From Sphingomonas faeni (lineage in GTDB: Bacteria; Pseudomonadota; Alphaproteobacteria; Sphingomonadales; Sphingomonadaceae): 64,000 bases of DNA. The number at the start of each line of letters is the position of its first letter. Within the stretch, counting starts at the first letter, position 1. A program made the position numbers and the translations under genes. Below, piece by piece: positions 54,616 through 64,000 of this stretch. Location of the stretch: the NCBI RefSeq assembly GCF_030817315.1, contig NZ_JAUSZF010000001.1:2402501-2466500 (forward strand). The letters are read 5' to 3'. The notes beneath the pieces are model-generated. The model was given only the letters and a program-made list of their open reading frames with translations. It did not search any database and was not told where the DNA came from.

Positions 54616-54899
54616 AGGAACTGCTGCCGGTCACGCGCGACATGAATGACGCGGACGATGAACAGATCGTCGCCCGCCAACCGATAGAGCAGGATGTAAG
54701 GCGTACCTGCGACGCGCCATTTACGCAGTCGGGTATTTGGCACCGCTGGCCCCGCGCCCGGGTAATCCATCAGAAATCTAGCCGCGTTTACCGCAGAGGA
54801 CCCAACCCGGCTCGCGGTATTCGGATCGATCTTGTCGAACTCGTCATCGATCGTCGCAAGATCGGCCTGCGCGTCGCGCGACCATCTTACGCCCCTCAT
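54612..54899 (-). CDS. RelE/ParE superfamily toxin
   Basis: 95 residues. ParE/RelE-type fold: VRWSRDAQADLATIDDEFD at the N-terminus, an Arg-rich FLMDYPGAGPAVPNTRLRKW middle and VAGTPYILLYRLAGDDLFIV then VIHVARDR at the end, the usual ParE C-terminus. Probable gyrase poison or ribonuclease. Its start overlaps the antitoxin stop and its stop overlaps nadD (both ATGA). Confidence 0.88.
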   Translation of the reverse strand: MRGVRWSRDAQADLATIDDEFDKIDPNTASRVGSSAVNAARFLMDYPGAGPAVPNTRLRKWRVAGTPYILLYRLAGDDLFIVRVIHVARDRQQFL

Positions 54900-55150
54900 G
54901 CAGCGTCGGCGGTCTTGTGCCGTTGCGCAAACCAGGCCTCCATTTCGTCCTGAGTCAGATAATCGCCTCGCGCGATCGAATCCTCGCCGGCCTGAATGAA
55001 GTCCAGAAATTCAAGTTCTTCGTCGACGCGACGCGCGATCGCTTCGGCGGCGATAGTACTAGCGTCGACGCCGCGGCGCTGCGCGAGTGTCGCGAGTTTG
55101 TCGGCAACGCCTGGCTCGATCGCGATAATCAAGGTCGATGCGTTCGTCAT
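54896..55150 (-). CDS. Ribbon-helix-helix type antitoxin
   Basis: 84 residues. N-terminal part (STLIIAIEPGVADKLATLAQ, then RGVDASTIAAEAIARRVDEE) fits a ribbon-helix-helix DNA-binding fold; the acidic C-terminus (YLTQDEMEAWFAQR) is the usual toxin-binding region of ParD/RelB-like antitoxins. Immediately upstream of and overlapping the ParE-like toxin, so a type II module, probably self-regulated. ATG 55150; the longer frame to 55354 lies inside proA. Confidence 0.82.
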   Translation of the reverse strand: MTNASTLIIAIEPGVADKLATLAQRRGVDASTIAAEAIARRVDEELEFLDFIQAGEDSIARGDYLTQDEMEAWFAQRHKTADAA

Positions 55151-55181
55151 GCCGCGAACATGCGCTTTCCACCCCTCACAA

Positions 55182-56444
55182 TCAACCGCGCACCTGGCCG
55201 GTGCCGCGGCCGATCCATTTGTAGGTGGTGAGGCCTTCGAGCGCGACCGGGCCGCGGGCGTGGAGGCGACCGGTGGCGATGCCGATCTCCGCGCCGAGAC
55301 CGAACTCGCCACCATCGGCGAACTGGGTGGAGGCGTTCCACAGAACGATCGCACTATCGACCGTAGTCAGGAAGCGTTCGGCAACGGCGGCATCTTCTGC
55401 GACGATCGCATCGGTATGGTGCGAGCCGTGGCGGGCGATGTGCGCTACCGCTGCGTCGAGGCCGTCCACGATCGCAACCGACGCGATTGCGTCGAGATAT
55501 TCGGTATCCCAGTCGATGGCGGCGGCGGCGGCAATCTCGGGAACGAGTGCCCGCGCGCTTGCGTCACCGCGGACCTCGCACCCCGTCGTCGCGAGGCTTC
55601 GGATCAAGGCGGGTGCGTTCGCATAGGCGCGGTCGATCAGCAGCGTCTCCATCGATCCGCAAACGCCGGTGCGGCGCATCTTAGCATCGACGACGATCGC
55701 CGCCGCCATCGCAGGGTCCGCAGACGCATCCACATAGACGTGATTGATGCCGTCCAGATGCGCAAGGACGGGAACGCGCGCTTCTGCCTGAACGCGGGCA
55801 ACCAGGCTCTTGCCGCCGCGGGGGATGATCAGGTCGATCATCCCGTCCGCCTTCAGCATGGCACCGACGGCCGCGCGATCGGTGGTCGGCACGAGTTGCA
55901 CCGCATCTACGGGCACCCCGCCCGCTTTCAGTCCCTCGACCAGCGCCATATGGATCGCGCGATTGCTGTTCACCGCTTCGGACCCGCCACGCAGGATCGC
56001 TGCGTTGCCGGCCATCACGCACAACGCTGCAGCGTCGGCGGTGACGTTCGGGCGGCTCTCGTAGACGATGCCGATGACGCCGATCGGTACGCGGACGCGC
56101 GAGAGCTTCAGACCGTTCGGACGCTCGCTGGCGTCGATCAACTGCCCGACCGGATCTACGAGCGCCGAGACTGCCGCCACGCCGTCCGCCATCGCCGCGA
56201 CGCGCGCCTCGTCCAGCCGCAACCGATCCAGCAGCGCGCCCGACAGACCGGCGTCCGCTGCACGCGTCATGTCCTCCGCGTTCGCTGCAACGATTCCCGC
56301 CGATGCCGCCCGGATCGACTCCGCCGCCGACACGAGCGCCGCAGCCTTCCGCGCAGACGGCATCGATGTTAGCACCAGCGCGGCCGAGCGCGCGCGGCGC
56401 CCCATTTCGGCGATCAATTGGGTCGGATTTTCTACGTCGGCCAT
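55182..56444 (-). CDS. proA: Gamma-glutamyl phosphate reductase
   Basis: 420 residues. NADPH-dependent reduction of glutamyl-5-phosphate to glutamate semialdehyde, second step of proline synthesis. Aldehyde-dehydrogenase-like fold with [37 protein letters not shown], the catalytic Cys in [15 protein letters not shown] and the end [19 protein letters not shown] 56444 ([11 protein letters not shown]); an upstream ATG at 56480 is less likely. First gene of the long minus-strand cluster; proB is not adjacent. Confidence 0.96.
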   Translation of the reverse strand: MADVENPTQLIAEMGRRARSAALVLTSMPSARKAAALVSAAESIRAASAGIVAANAEDMTRAADAGLSGALLDRLRLDEARVAAMADGVAAVSALVDPVGQLIDASERPNGLKLSRVRVPIGVIGIVYESRPNVTADAAALCVMAGNAAILRGGSEAVNSNRAIHMALVEGLKAGGVPVDAVQLVPTTDRAAVGAMLKADGMIDLIIPRGGKSLVARVQAEARVPVLAHLDGINHVYVDASADPAMAAAIVVDAKMRRTGVCGSMETLLIDRAYANAPALIRSLATTGCEVRGDASARALVPEIAAAAAIDWDTEYLDAIASVAIVDGLDAAVAHIARHGSHHTDAIVAEDAAVAERFLTTVDSAIVLWNASTQFADGGEFGLGAEIGIATGRLHARGPVALEGLTTYKWIGRGTGQVRG

Positions 56445-56521
56445 GGCCCGCGCGCTAGCATGCGAAACCCCTCGCGCCAACGCCGCGAACTCGTTACGCT
56501 ACCGATATTACAGGGGGGCTC

Positions 56522-57631
56522 ATGACCGGAGATATCGAAGCAGCGGCGGATATCGCCACGGGTGCCCTGGTCGGGCGCGCGTTCGAACCGAAGGCGGGGG
56601 GCGCCCATGATGCGCGTGCCGGCCATGGTCCGGACGATGCGCTCTGTCTCAACTGCGGGACTCGGTTGATCGGCGAGCATTGCCACGCCTGTGGGCAGTC
56701 CGCGCACGTCCACCGTTCGCTCGGCGGGATCGGGCACGAGATCGCGCACGGGGTCTTCCATTTCGAGGGCAAGATCTGGCGGACGTTGCCGTTGCTGATC
56801 CTGCATCCCGGCACACTGACGCGTCGATACGTCAATGGCGAGCGCGCGCGGTTCGTGTCGCCGCTCGCGCTGTTCCTGTTCACCGTCTTCCTGATGTTCG
56901 CGACGATCGGCGCGGTCGGCGGCGCAATGACCAAGGACTTCCTCCAGGACAAGCGCTCCGGGAAGACGTCGGATTATGCGCACGAGGCGGCGAAGGCTCG
57001 CGTCGTGCTCGACAGGGTCGAGGCGCAAAAGGCAGCGGCGGTAAAGGCGGGTGCGACCTATTCGGGAGAGTCGATCGCCGCCCTCGACCAGCAGGCAAGC
57101 GCGCTACGCACCACCGTTCGGGCACTCGGCGTGGCGGCGGATATGCAGGACGGTGCCGCCTACGGCACGGTCATCGATCTCGGCGACTTCAAGACCGGTT
57201 GGGAACGGCTCGATCACGGCATCGCCAAGGCGAACGGCAATCCGGGGCTGATGCTCTACAAACTCCAGACCAGCGCGTATAAATACAGTTGGGGGCTCAT
57301 TCCGCTCTCTGTGCCGTTCATGGCGCTACTGTTCCTGTGGCGGCGGCGGCATCATCTCTACGATCACGCGATCTTCGTGACCTATTCGCTGGCGTTCATG
57401 ATGCTGCTCACGATCGTGTTGATCGTCGCGGGCGTCATCGGCGTCGCGGAGGGCTGGATCGTAATGGCGGCGCTGTGCGTGCCGCCGGTGCATATGTTCG
57501 CGCAGCTCCGGGGGGCGTATTCACTGCGCAAGCGTTCGGCGGCGTGGCGGACGGTCGCGCTGCTGACGTTCGCGTTCACGGTCCTGTTGGCGTTTATCGT
57601 GCTGTTGTTGCTGCACGGTTTGACGGACTGA
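56522..57631 (+). CDS. DUF3667 membrane protein
   Basis: 369 residues. N-terminal zinc-ribbon-like CLNCGTRLIGEHCHACGQ (~42-59) followed by GHEIAHGVFHFEGKIWRTLP and LHPGTLTRRYVNGERARFVS, the DUF3667 signature, then about five hydrophobic helices (~115-135, 255-275, 290-315, 345-368) and a coiled segment (~145-215). Inner-membrane protein of unknown function. Divergent from proA. Confidence 0.85.
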   Translation: MTGDIEAAADIATGALVGRAFEPKAGGAHDARAGHGPDDALCLNCGTRLIGEHCHACGQSAHVHRSLGGIGHEIAHGVFHFEGKIWRTLPLLILHPGTLTRRYVNGERARFVSPLALFLFTVFLMFATIGAVGGAMTKDFLQDKRSGKTSDYAHEAAKARVVLDRVEAQKAAAVKAGATYSGESIAALDQQASALRTTVRALGVAADMQDGAAYGTVIDLGDFKTGWERLDHGIAKANGNPGLMLYKLQTSAYKYSWGLIPLSVPFMALLFLWRRRHHLYDHAIFVTYSLAFMMLLTIVLIVAGVIGVAEGWIVMAALCVPPVHMFAQLRGAYSLRKRSAAWRTVALLTFAFTVLLAFIVLLLLHGLTD

Positions 57632-57656
57632 GCGCAGTAAGGCGGCCTCTCCCAAC

Positions 57657-57735
57657 CTCCGTTCGTGCTGAGCGAAGTCGAAGCGCCTGCATGCGGGGTA
57701 TGCCCTTCGACTTCGCTCAGGGCGAACGGAGAAAG
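57657..57735. repeat. Family 4 inverted repeat pair
   Basis: TCCGTTCGTGCTGAGCGAAG and TCGAAGCGCC face GCCCTTCGACTTCGCTCAGG and GCGAACGGA. Between convergent DUF3667 and Rap1a-like genes. Same arms as 8824-8928. Confidence 0.9.
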
Positions 57736-57745
57736 GAGCACTCTT

Positions 57746-58123
57746 TTAGCGGCAGGGGTACAGGTTCGCCAGAACACGCGCGTAGCCGTCCTTGAGAGGG
57801 CGTTTCCGGTAGCTGGCGGGGAGTTCGTTCAAGCCGTCGAGCATGTCCATGATGCCGACCGATTGGCCCTCCGGAACGCAGGCGATCGGTGGCTTGCCGG
57901 CTGCGGCGCGGGCGGCGCGTTCCGCTTTGAGTTGGTTGGTCGCGGCCTTGGCTTCGGCCTTCAGCGCAGGAAGATCCGGCGACATCAGTGCCATAGGACC
58001 CTGGTCGCGAAGCGCGTTGGCGCGGGCCAGAAACGTACCGACGGTCATCGCCGCGCCCGCCGGCATCGCCACGCCGACCATCAGCAATGCTGCGACTACA
58101 GCCTTCAAACGCGAATACGACAT
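57746..58123 (-). CDS. Secreted Rap1a/Tai-like protein
   Basis: 125 residues with signal peptide (~1-24, ending AGAA). The mature part has two cysteines (IACVPEG and LYPCR) and the pattern MTVGTFLARANAL ... CVPEGQSVGIMDMLDGLNEL ... YARVLANLYPC that resembles the Rap1a/Tai immunity-protein domain. No toxin gene is nearby, so an immunity role is not implied. Single gene with its own upstream region. Confidence 0.6.
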   Translation of the reverse strand: MSYSRLKAVVAALLMVGVAMPAGAAMTVGTFLARANALRDQGPMALMSPDLPALKAEAKAATNQLKAERAARAAAGKPPIACVPEGQSVGIMDMLDGLNELPASYRKRPLKDGYARVLANLYPCR

Positions 58124-58186
58124 GGGCGACCTTTCCTAAGAAAGACCGCCCATAGAGTTACTTAAGTGACTGACGAGTGAACCGGA

Positions 58187-60190
<2,004 letters not shown>

Positions 60191-60303
60191 GGGTGCACGA
60201 TACCTTTCACCGCACAAGATAAGCGTGCGCGGGTTAATGGCAATGGAACAACGCGCGACTTGCGTTGATCAGTGTGAACGGACGGGCACGTCACGTGAAG
60301 CTT

Positions 60304-61272
60304 CTACGCGGGACCTCTACGAGGGGGCGCCTCGCGGAAGCGCCACACGTCGCCGCGGACGCTGGCGATAATTCCGGCCTGCGTGGTGCGCTTGCCCGCC
60401 ATCAGCGAGTCGAGCAGGCTTTCGATGTTGGCCGCCTCGGTCCATTCGGGCGCGACGATGCCCGCCTCGGTGCGGACCGTGCCGATCGCGCGGCGGGCGA
60501 GGCGGCGCAAGATTTCACGGGGCAGCTTCTCGACCGCGAGCTTCACCTCGCTCCCGCCGACCTTTGCCCGTTCGGCCCAGATCCACTCGACCATCGCGCG
60601 GACGTCGGTATCGGTCTCGGCGAGCGCAGCGGCGGCGCGCGCGAGGTTGGGCGTGCCGAGCCATTCATTCTCGCCAAGCAACCGGCGGAAACGCGTGCGA
60701 TCGTGACGATCGTCGTGGTTCGAGGGATCATCGAAGAACGGCACTTCGGCGCGGCGAACGATCGCGCGGAGTTCGGCGCGGCGCCAGTCGAGCAACGGAC
60801 GGACGACCGTCACGCCGTGGATTTCGGTGCGCGCGCGGACTCCGGCGAGGCCGGCGAGGCCTGAACCGCGGGCGGCGCGCATGAGGAAAGTCTCGGCCTG
60901 ATCGTCGGCGTGGTGGCCGGTGACGAGCGCCCCTGCCCCGATCGCGCGGGCGTGATCGGTGAGCAGGGCGTACCGCGTGGTGCGCGCCTGCGCCTGGATG
61001 CTCGCGCCGGTGATCGGTTCGCTCGGCGCGAGCGTGGCGTGGGGAACGCCGAGCGTCGCGCAGTGCGCGGCGACCATCGCGGACTCCTCCACCGCTTCGG
61101 GGCGGAGGCGGTGGTCGATGCTCGCGACCGTAAAGCCGGGCGGTAGCGCTTCATGCGCGAGGGTGAGCATCGCCATGCTGTCGGGGCCGCCGGAGACGGC
61201 GAACAACGGATTGACGATGTCGCTGGCGATCCGCGCGAAGTCGGCGGCGAAGCGGCGGCCTTCTTCGGTCAT
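60304..61272 (-). CDS. tilS: tRNA(Ile)-lysidine synthetase
   Basis: 322 residues. Modifies C34 of tRNA-Ile(CAU) to lysidine. PP-loop motif AVSGGPDSMAML (~25-36), TGHHADDQAETFLMRAARGSGLAGLAG (~118-144, quoted in part as family signature). It lacks the long C-terminal domain of the E. coli enzyme, as is common in alphaproteobacteria. Upstream of ftsH and downstream of cpoB, the typical order. Confidence 0.95.
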   Translation of the reverse strand: MTEEGRRFAADFARIASDIVNPLFAVSGGPDSMAMLTLAHEALPPGFTVASIDHRLRPEAVEESAMVAAHCATLGVPHATLAPSEPITGASIQAQARTTRYALLTDHARAIGAGALVTGHHADDQAETFLMRAARGSGLAGLAGVRARTEIHGVTVVRPLLDWRRAELRAIVRRAEVPFFDDPSNHDDRHDRTRFRRLLGENEWLGTPNLARAAAALAETDTDVRAMVEWIWAERAKVGGSEVKLAVEKLPREILRRLARRAIGTVRTEAGIVAPEWTEAANIESLLDSLMAGKRTTQAGIIASVRGDVWRFREAPPRRGPA

Positions 61273-61300
61273 GCGGGGTTGGCCGTCATCGTAGAAAGTC

Positions 61301-61407
61301 CACCACCCCGGCGGAGGCCGGGGCCCAATTGGGGGACGGTAATGACCGAGCGCGGCCCCCCGTTACGACGACCTTGCCAATTGGGCCCCGGCCTCCGCCG
61401 GGGTGGT
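61301..61407. repeat. Family 6 inverted repeat pair
   Basis: CACCCCGGCGGAGGCCGGGG and CCCAATTGGGG face CCAATTGGGCCCCGG and CCTCCGCCGGGGTGG with a ~45-base spacer. Fills the gap between cpoB and tilS; both arms also carry an inner CCAATTGG palindrome. Confidence 0.92.
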
Positions 61408-61465
61408 GCTGATGTGTGACGTGACGTCACAGACAGGCGGAGACCCACGCGCACTAAAGCACAGT

Positions 61466-62386
61466 TTACTTGCACTTCGCCGCGCTGCGCCCGGCGGCGA
61501 CCTGCCCCTTCATCGCCGACGCCATCTTGGCGCCATAGACGTCGTTCAGCTCGTCATACACCTTGCACGCATCCGCCGACTTGTTGAGCTTGGTCAGCGC
61601 CTGGCCGAGGTACAGCAAGCTGTCCGGCGCGCGTTCCCCCTCGGGCATCTTCTTGTAATTGTCGTAGAACGCCATCGAGGCGAGGCTCGGCTTGCCCTCG
61701 TCGAGATACGCGCGGCCGAGCAGGTTCTGCGCATAGCTGGCGCGCTTGCTCTTCGGGTATTCGGCGACGACCTTCTTCAGTTGCGCCTCCGCCTGCGGGT
61801 ATTGCTTGGCCGCCCAGAGGCGATAGCCGTACATATATTCGTCTTCCGCCGGATCGCCGGTCGACGGCTTCTCGACCGAAACCTTGGTCGGTGCCGGAGT
61901 GGTCGGCCGGGACGCCGTCTCGGGGCGTGTCGTCGGGCGCGAAGGACCGTCGCTCGACTGGTCATCGGACTCGATCGGGCCGCCGGCCCCTGTCGCGATC
62001 GGCGCGGGGCCGGTCTCCAGCGTCTTCATCCGCGCGTCGTTAGAGCGGCGGTAATTGTCGAACGCATCCTGCAACAGGCGCGTACGGTTCTGGTTCTGCT
62101 CGATCTGCTCCGTCAGCGACGTCATCTGCTGCTCCAGCGACGTGACGCGCTGGTTCACGTCGGCGAGCGCACTGGTCGCGGGCGAGCCAGGCCCAGGACC
62201 CTGCTCGCTCTGCGGCGCGCGCACTTCGGGCTGGAGCATCTGGCCGGCACCACCCGGGAAGACCTTCCGCTGAACCGCGCGCATTTCGCTTTCGAGCTTG
62301 CCGACGCGACCCTCGACATTTTGTGCCTGTACGGCAGCGGGCAGCAGCGCCGCGAGGCAGACGCCGACCAGAATTGACTTACGCAT
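61466..62386 (-). CDS. cpoB: Cell division coordinator CpoB (YbgF) of the Tol-Pal system
   Basis: 306 residues. Signal peptide (~1-22, VQAQ), N-terminal coiled coil (~25-125, including VTSLEQQMTSLTEQIEQNQN), Pro/Thr linker (~140-170), then TPR-like repeats (~185-300: EYMYGYRLWAAKQYPQAEAQ, LGRAYLDEGKPSLA, LYLGQALTKLNK). Periplasmic partner of TolA and PBP1B. ATG 62386; a GTG nine bases earlier is possible. tolQRAB-pal are outside the window. Confidence 0.93.
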   Translation of the reverse strand: MRKSILVGVCLAALLPAAVQAQNVEGRVGKLESEMRAVQRKVFPGGAGQMLQPEVRAPQSEQGPGPGSPATSALADVNQRVTSLEQQMTSLTEQIEQNQNRTRLLQDAFDNYRRSNDARMKTLETGPAPIATGAGGPIESDDQSSDGPSRPTTRPETASRPTTPAPTKVSVEKPSTGDPAEDEYMYGYRLWAAKQYPQAEAQLKKVVAEYPKSKRASYAQNLLGRAYLDEGKPSLASMAFYDNYKKMPEGERAPDSLLYLGQALTKLNKSADACKVYDELNDVYGAKMASAMKGQVAAGRSAAKCK

Positions 62387-62482
62387 GGGCCACACCCCCC
62401 GGTGGATTGGTTAATCGTCCGGGTATACCTGCGCTACCCTTCCTGTCGCCAGCCTTAAGGCCCCGGCGAATATCTGCTCCAA

Positions 62483-63448
62483 TCACGGATTGGGCGTTGC
62501 CGTGGCGGCGGACGGCGGGTTGGCGGCCGCGTCCAGGTTGGCGCGCTGCGTTTCGCTCATCCGAGGACGCTGCGTGCGCGGACGCATCGGGCGCGCGCGA
62601 TCCGACGGGCGCGTCGAGGTGGTTTCGACGTCGGACGGCGTGTACTGGGGCTCGGGCGTGCCGGCGATCCGCGCGGCGATCGCCGGCGCACCGACGCGCA
62701 CGTCCTTGATCGCACGCTCGCCGGTACCCAGCGCCGGCGCCGCGGAACCGTTGAGCGTCACCGCCAGCTTGTCCGCACGACCGATGTTGATCTTCGGGTC
62801 CTTGGCATCCTTCGGCACGTCGAACTTCTCGCCGGGCTTCATCGTGCCGAGGTACAGCGTCTTGTTGTCGGCATCGTAGACCCGCATCCACACCTCGTCC
62901 GAGGCGGTCAGCGTGACCTGTCCATCGGCAGGTGTAGCCGGCGCCGGCACCGGTTGCGCGGTCTGCGCGGCGGGGTTCGGCACGGTTTCGGCGATTGGCG
63001 TCGTGGTCGAGGAATTGCTCGAACCTCGGAACATGTCGGTCCCGTACCAGAGGCCGACCAGCACGAGCACCGCGATCGCCAGCCCCAGCGCGACGATCGC
63101 AATCCCGCGTGACGGCACGCGCGACGGATCGGTCATCTCGTACGGTTCGTACTCAGGCTTCTTGCTGCCCATTTTCGCGACGTCGCTACGGACGAGGTTT
63201 GCGATCTGTACCTCGTCGATGCCCATCGCGCGCGCATAGGCACGGCTGAACCCCACTGCGTAGGTCGAGGACGGCAGCGTGGAATAATCGGACGCCTCGA
63301 TCGCTTCGAGGTGGCGCAACGGTACACGGGTCCGCGTCCCGATGTCCGCGACGGTCAATCCCTGCGTCTCGCGCGCCTTGCGGAGAATGTCGCCAGCACG
63401 CTCTGGTTGAGCCGGTGCTGCGTTCTGGCCGGTTTCGACCTCGTCCAT
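62483..63448 (-). CDS. RodZ-like helix-turn-helix membrane protein
   Basis: 321 residues. N-terminal HTH_25 domain (~17-85: AGDILRKARETQGLTVADIG, RTRVPLRHLEAIEASDYSTL), basic linker, one membrane helix (~117-137, GIAIVALGLAIAVLVLVGLW), then a periplasmic DUF4115 domain (~178-245, WMRVYDADNKTLYLGTMKPG) and a Pro/Arg-rich tail. This is the RodZ architecture, a morphogenesis factor linking MreB to the envelope. ATG 63448 is preceded by GGAGAT; an upstream ATG 63487 is discounted. Confidence 0.9.
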   Translation of the reverse strand: MDEVETGQNAAPAQPERAGDILRKARETQGLTVADIGTRTRVPLRHLEAIEASDYSTLPSSTYAVGFSRAYARAMGIDEVQIANLVRSDVAKMGSKKPEYEPYEMTDPSRVPSRGIAIVALGLAIAVLVLVGLWYGTDMFRGSSNSSTTTPIAETVPNPAAQTAQPVPAPATPADGQVTLTASDEVWMRVYDADNKTLYLGTMKPGEKFDVPKDAKDPKINIGRADKLAVTLNGSAAPALGTGERAIKDVRVGAPAIAARIAGTPEPQYTPSDVETTSTRPSDRARPMRPRTQRPRMSETQRANLDAAANPPSAATATPNP

Positions 63449-63556
63449 TCTTATCTCCGAACGCGGGCGCGTAGCGTTGCCCGCCATGTCACCCGTCTTT
63501 CAGAGGCCCCCAGCCGTGTCAACGCACCGCGCGCCTTAACCGCAGCTTTCCGCGGA

Positions 63557-64000
63557 TCAGACGATTTCGACGCCGTTTTCGGTCGCCCAGGCGGTCAGCG
63601 CACCGCGCATGTCGCGCGGCGGATCGGCCAGCAGCCCTGCCATGTATTTGGTGAGCGCCGCGCGATCGAGCGAACGCGTCATCGCCTTGATCGGACCGAC
63701 GGCCGCAGGAGTGATCGACAACCTATCGATCCCAAGCCCGATCAGCGCCATCGCCTCCAGCGGACGCCCGCCCATCTCGCCGCACACCGCCAGGTCGACG
63801 CCCGCTGCGCGGACCGGTGCGACCAGCCGCGCGATGAAGCGGAGGATCGACGGGCTGAGCCAGTCGTAACGCTCGGCAAGCTTCGGGTTGGCGCGATCGG
63901 CGGCGAACAGGAACTGCGTGAGGTCGTTGGTACCGATCGACAGGAACTCGATCCTCGGCAACAGGATGTCGAGCATCTCGGCGAGCGCCGGCACCTCCAG
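63557..64000 (-). CDS. ptsP: Phosphoenolpyruvate-protein phosphotransferase PtsP, C-terminal part
   Basis: The open frame runs to the window edge, so only the last ~147 residues are visible. They match the C-terminus of enzyme I of the nitrogen phosphotransferase system: FLSIGTNDLTQFLFAADR, LSPSILRFIARLV, VCGEMGGRPLEAMALIGLGI (with the conserved Cys of enzyme I) and LSITPAAVGPIK. The GAF and phosphohistidine domains lie beyond base 64000. Confidence 0.93.
   Translation of the reverse strand: MEVPALAEMLDILLPRIEFLSIGTNDLTQFLFAADRANPKLAERYDWLSPSILRFIARLVAPVRAAGVDLAVCGEMGGRPLEAMALIGLGIDRLSITPAAVGPIKAMTRSLDRAALTKYMAGLLADPPRDMRGALTAWATENGVEIV

Noticed and set aside
57746..58123. Type VI secretion immunity role for the Rap1a/Tai-like protein
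   Set aside because: No effector or secretion genes nearby, and the similarity is limited to a short cysteine pattern.
60246..60275. GGAAC ... CGTT upstream of tilS/ftsH region on the plus strand
   Set aside because: Spacing is 13 bases and no plus-strand gene follows.

Overview
The window is a high-GC chromosomal segment that looks like an alphaproteobacterium of the Sphingomonadaceae, most likely a Sphingomonas. The reasons are the protein similarity of almost every housekeeping gene, an EcfG-type general-stress promoter (GGAAC-N16-CGTT) with a NepR-like small protein, remnants of an exosortase (XrtA/PEP-CTERM) exopolysaccharide locus, and many GC-rich palindromic intergenic repeats. No rRNA, tRNA, CRISPR array or classical insertion sequence was seen. 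The species assignment is inference.

Layout. 1-2.3 kb: 3' end of fabI, a DUF559 nuclease-like gene bounded by inverted palindromic repeats, then aroC. 2.3-8.7 kb: a secreted Gly/Thr/Met repeat protein, then on the minus strand serC-serA, a second DUF559 gene, hisZ and purA. 8.9-15.1 kb: an extensin-like lipoprotein, a LOG-family protein, a membrane-anchored cytochrome c, pheA, and a PepSY / response regulator / histidine kinase operon. 15.2-22.6 kb: an ABC-F ATPase, a small stress-promoter-driven membrane protein, a DUF815 ATPase, a chimeric exopolysaccharide pseudogene, manC, a NepR-like anti-sigma gene and a DUF885 protein. 22.9-33.6 kb: a GH3 beta-glucosidase and a tightly packed operon of sdaA, an M3 oligopeptidase, a cysteine synthase/desulfhydrase-like enzyme and a fused 5-oxoprolinase. 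33.7-42.9 kb: a mutY / serine hydrolase / nudC operon, divergent dciA-like gene, two DsbA-type thiol proteins, smc and a 58-residue membrane protein.

43.1-48.2 kb: a putative radical-SAM DNA-repair protein with a DUF4130-UdgX uracil-DNA binding protein, an aldo/keto reductase, a DedA protein and an isonitrile-hydratase-like protein. 48.8-56.4 kb: a long minus-strand cluster proA, antitoxin, toxin, nadD, rsfS, rlmH, envC-like, ctpA, dsbB, coq7 and a small secreted protein, with many ATGA stop/start overlaps. 56.5-64 kb: a DUF3667 membrane protein, a Rap1a/Tai-like secreted protein, ftsH, tilS, cpoB, a RodZ-like protein and the 3' part of ptsP.

The most unusual feature is the link between DUF559 (PD-(D/E)XK, Vsr-like) genes and one family of palindromic repeats. 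One DUF559 gene sits exactly between two inverted repeat copies; the other starts five bases after a repeat. Both overlap the next housekeeping gene by four bases. At least five other repeat families, each forming inverted pairs around a short spacer, fill most longer intergenic gaps, and several repeats supply the Shine-Dalgarno sequence of the next gene.
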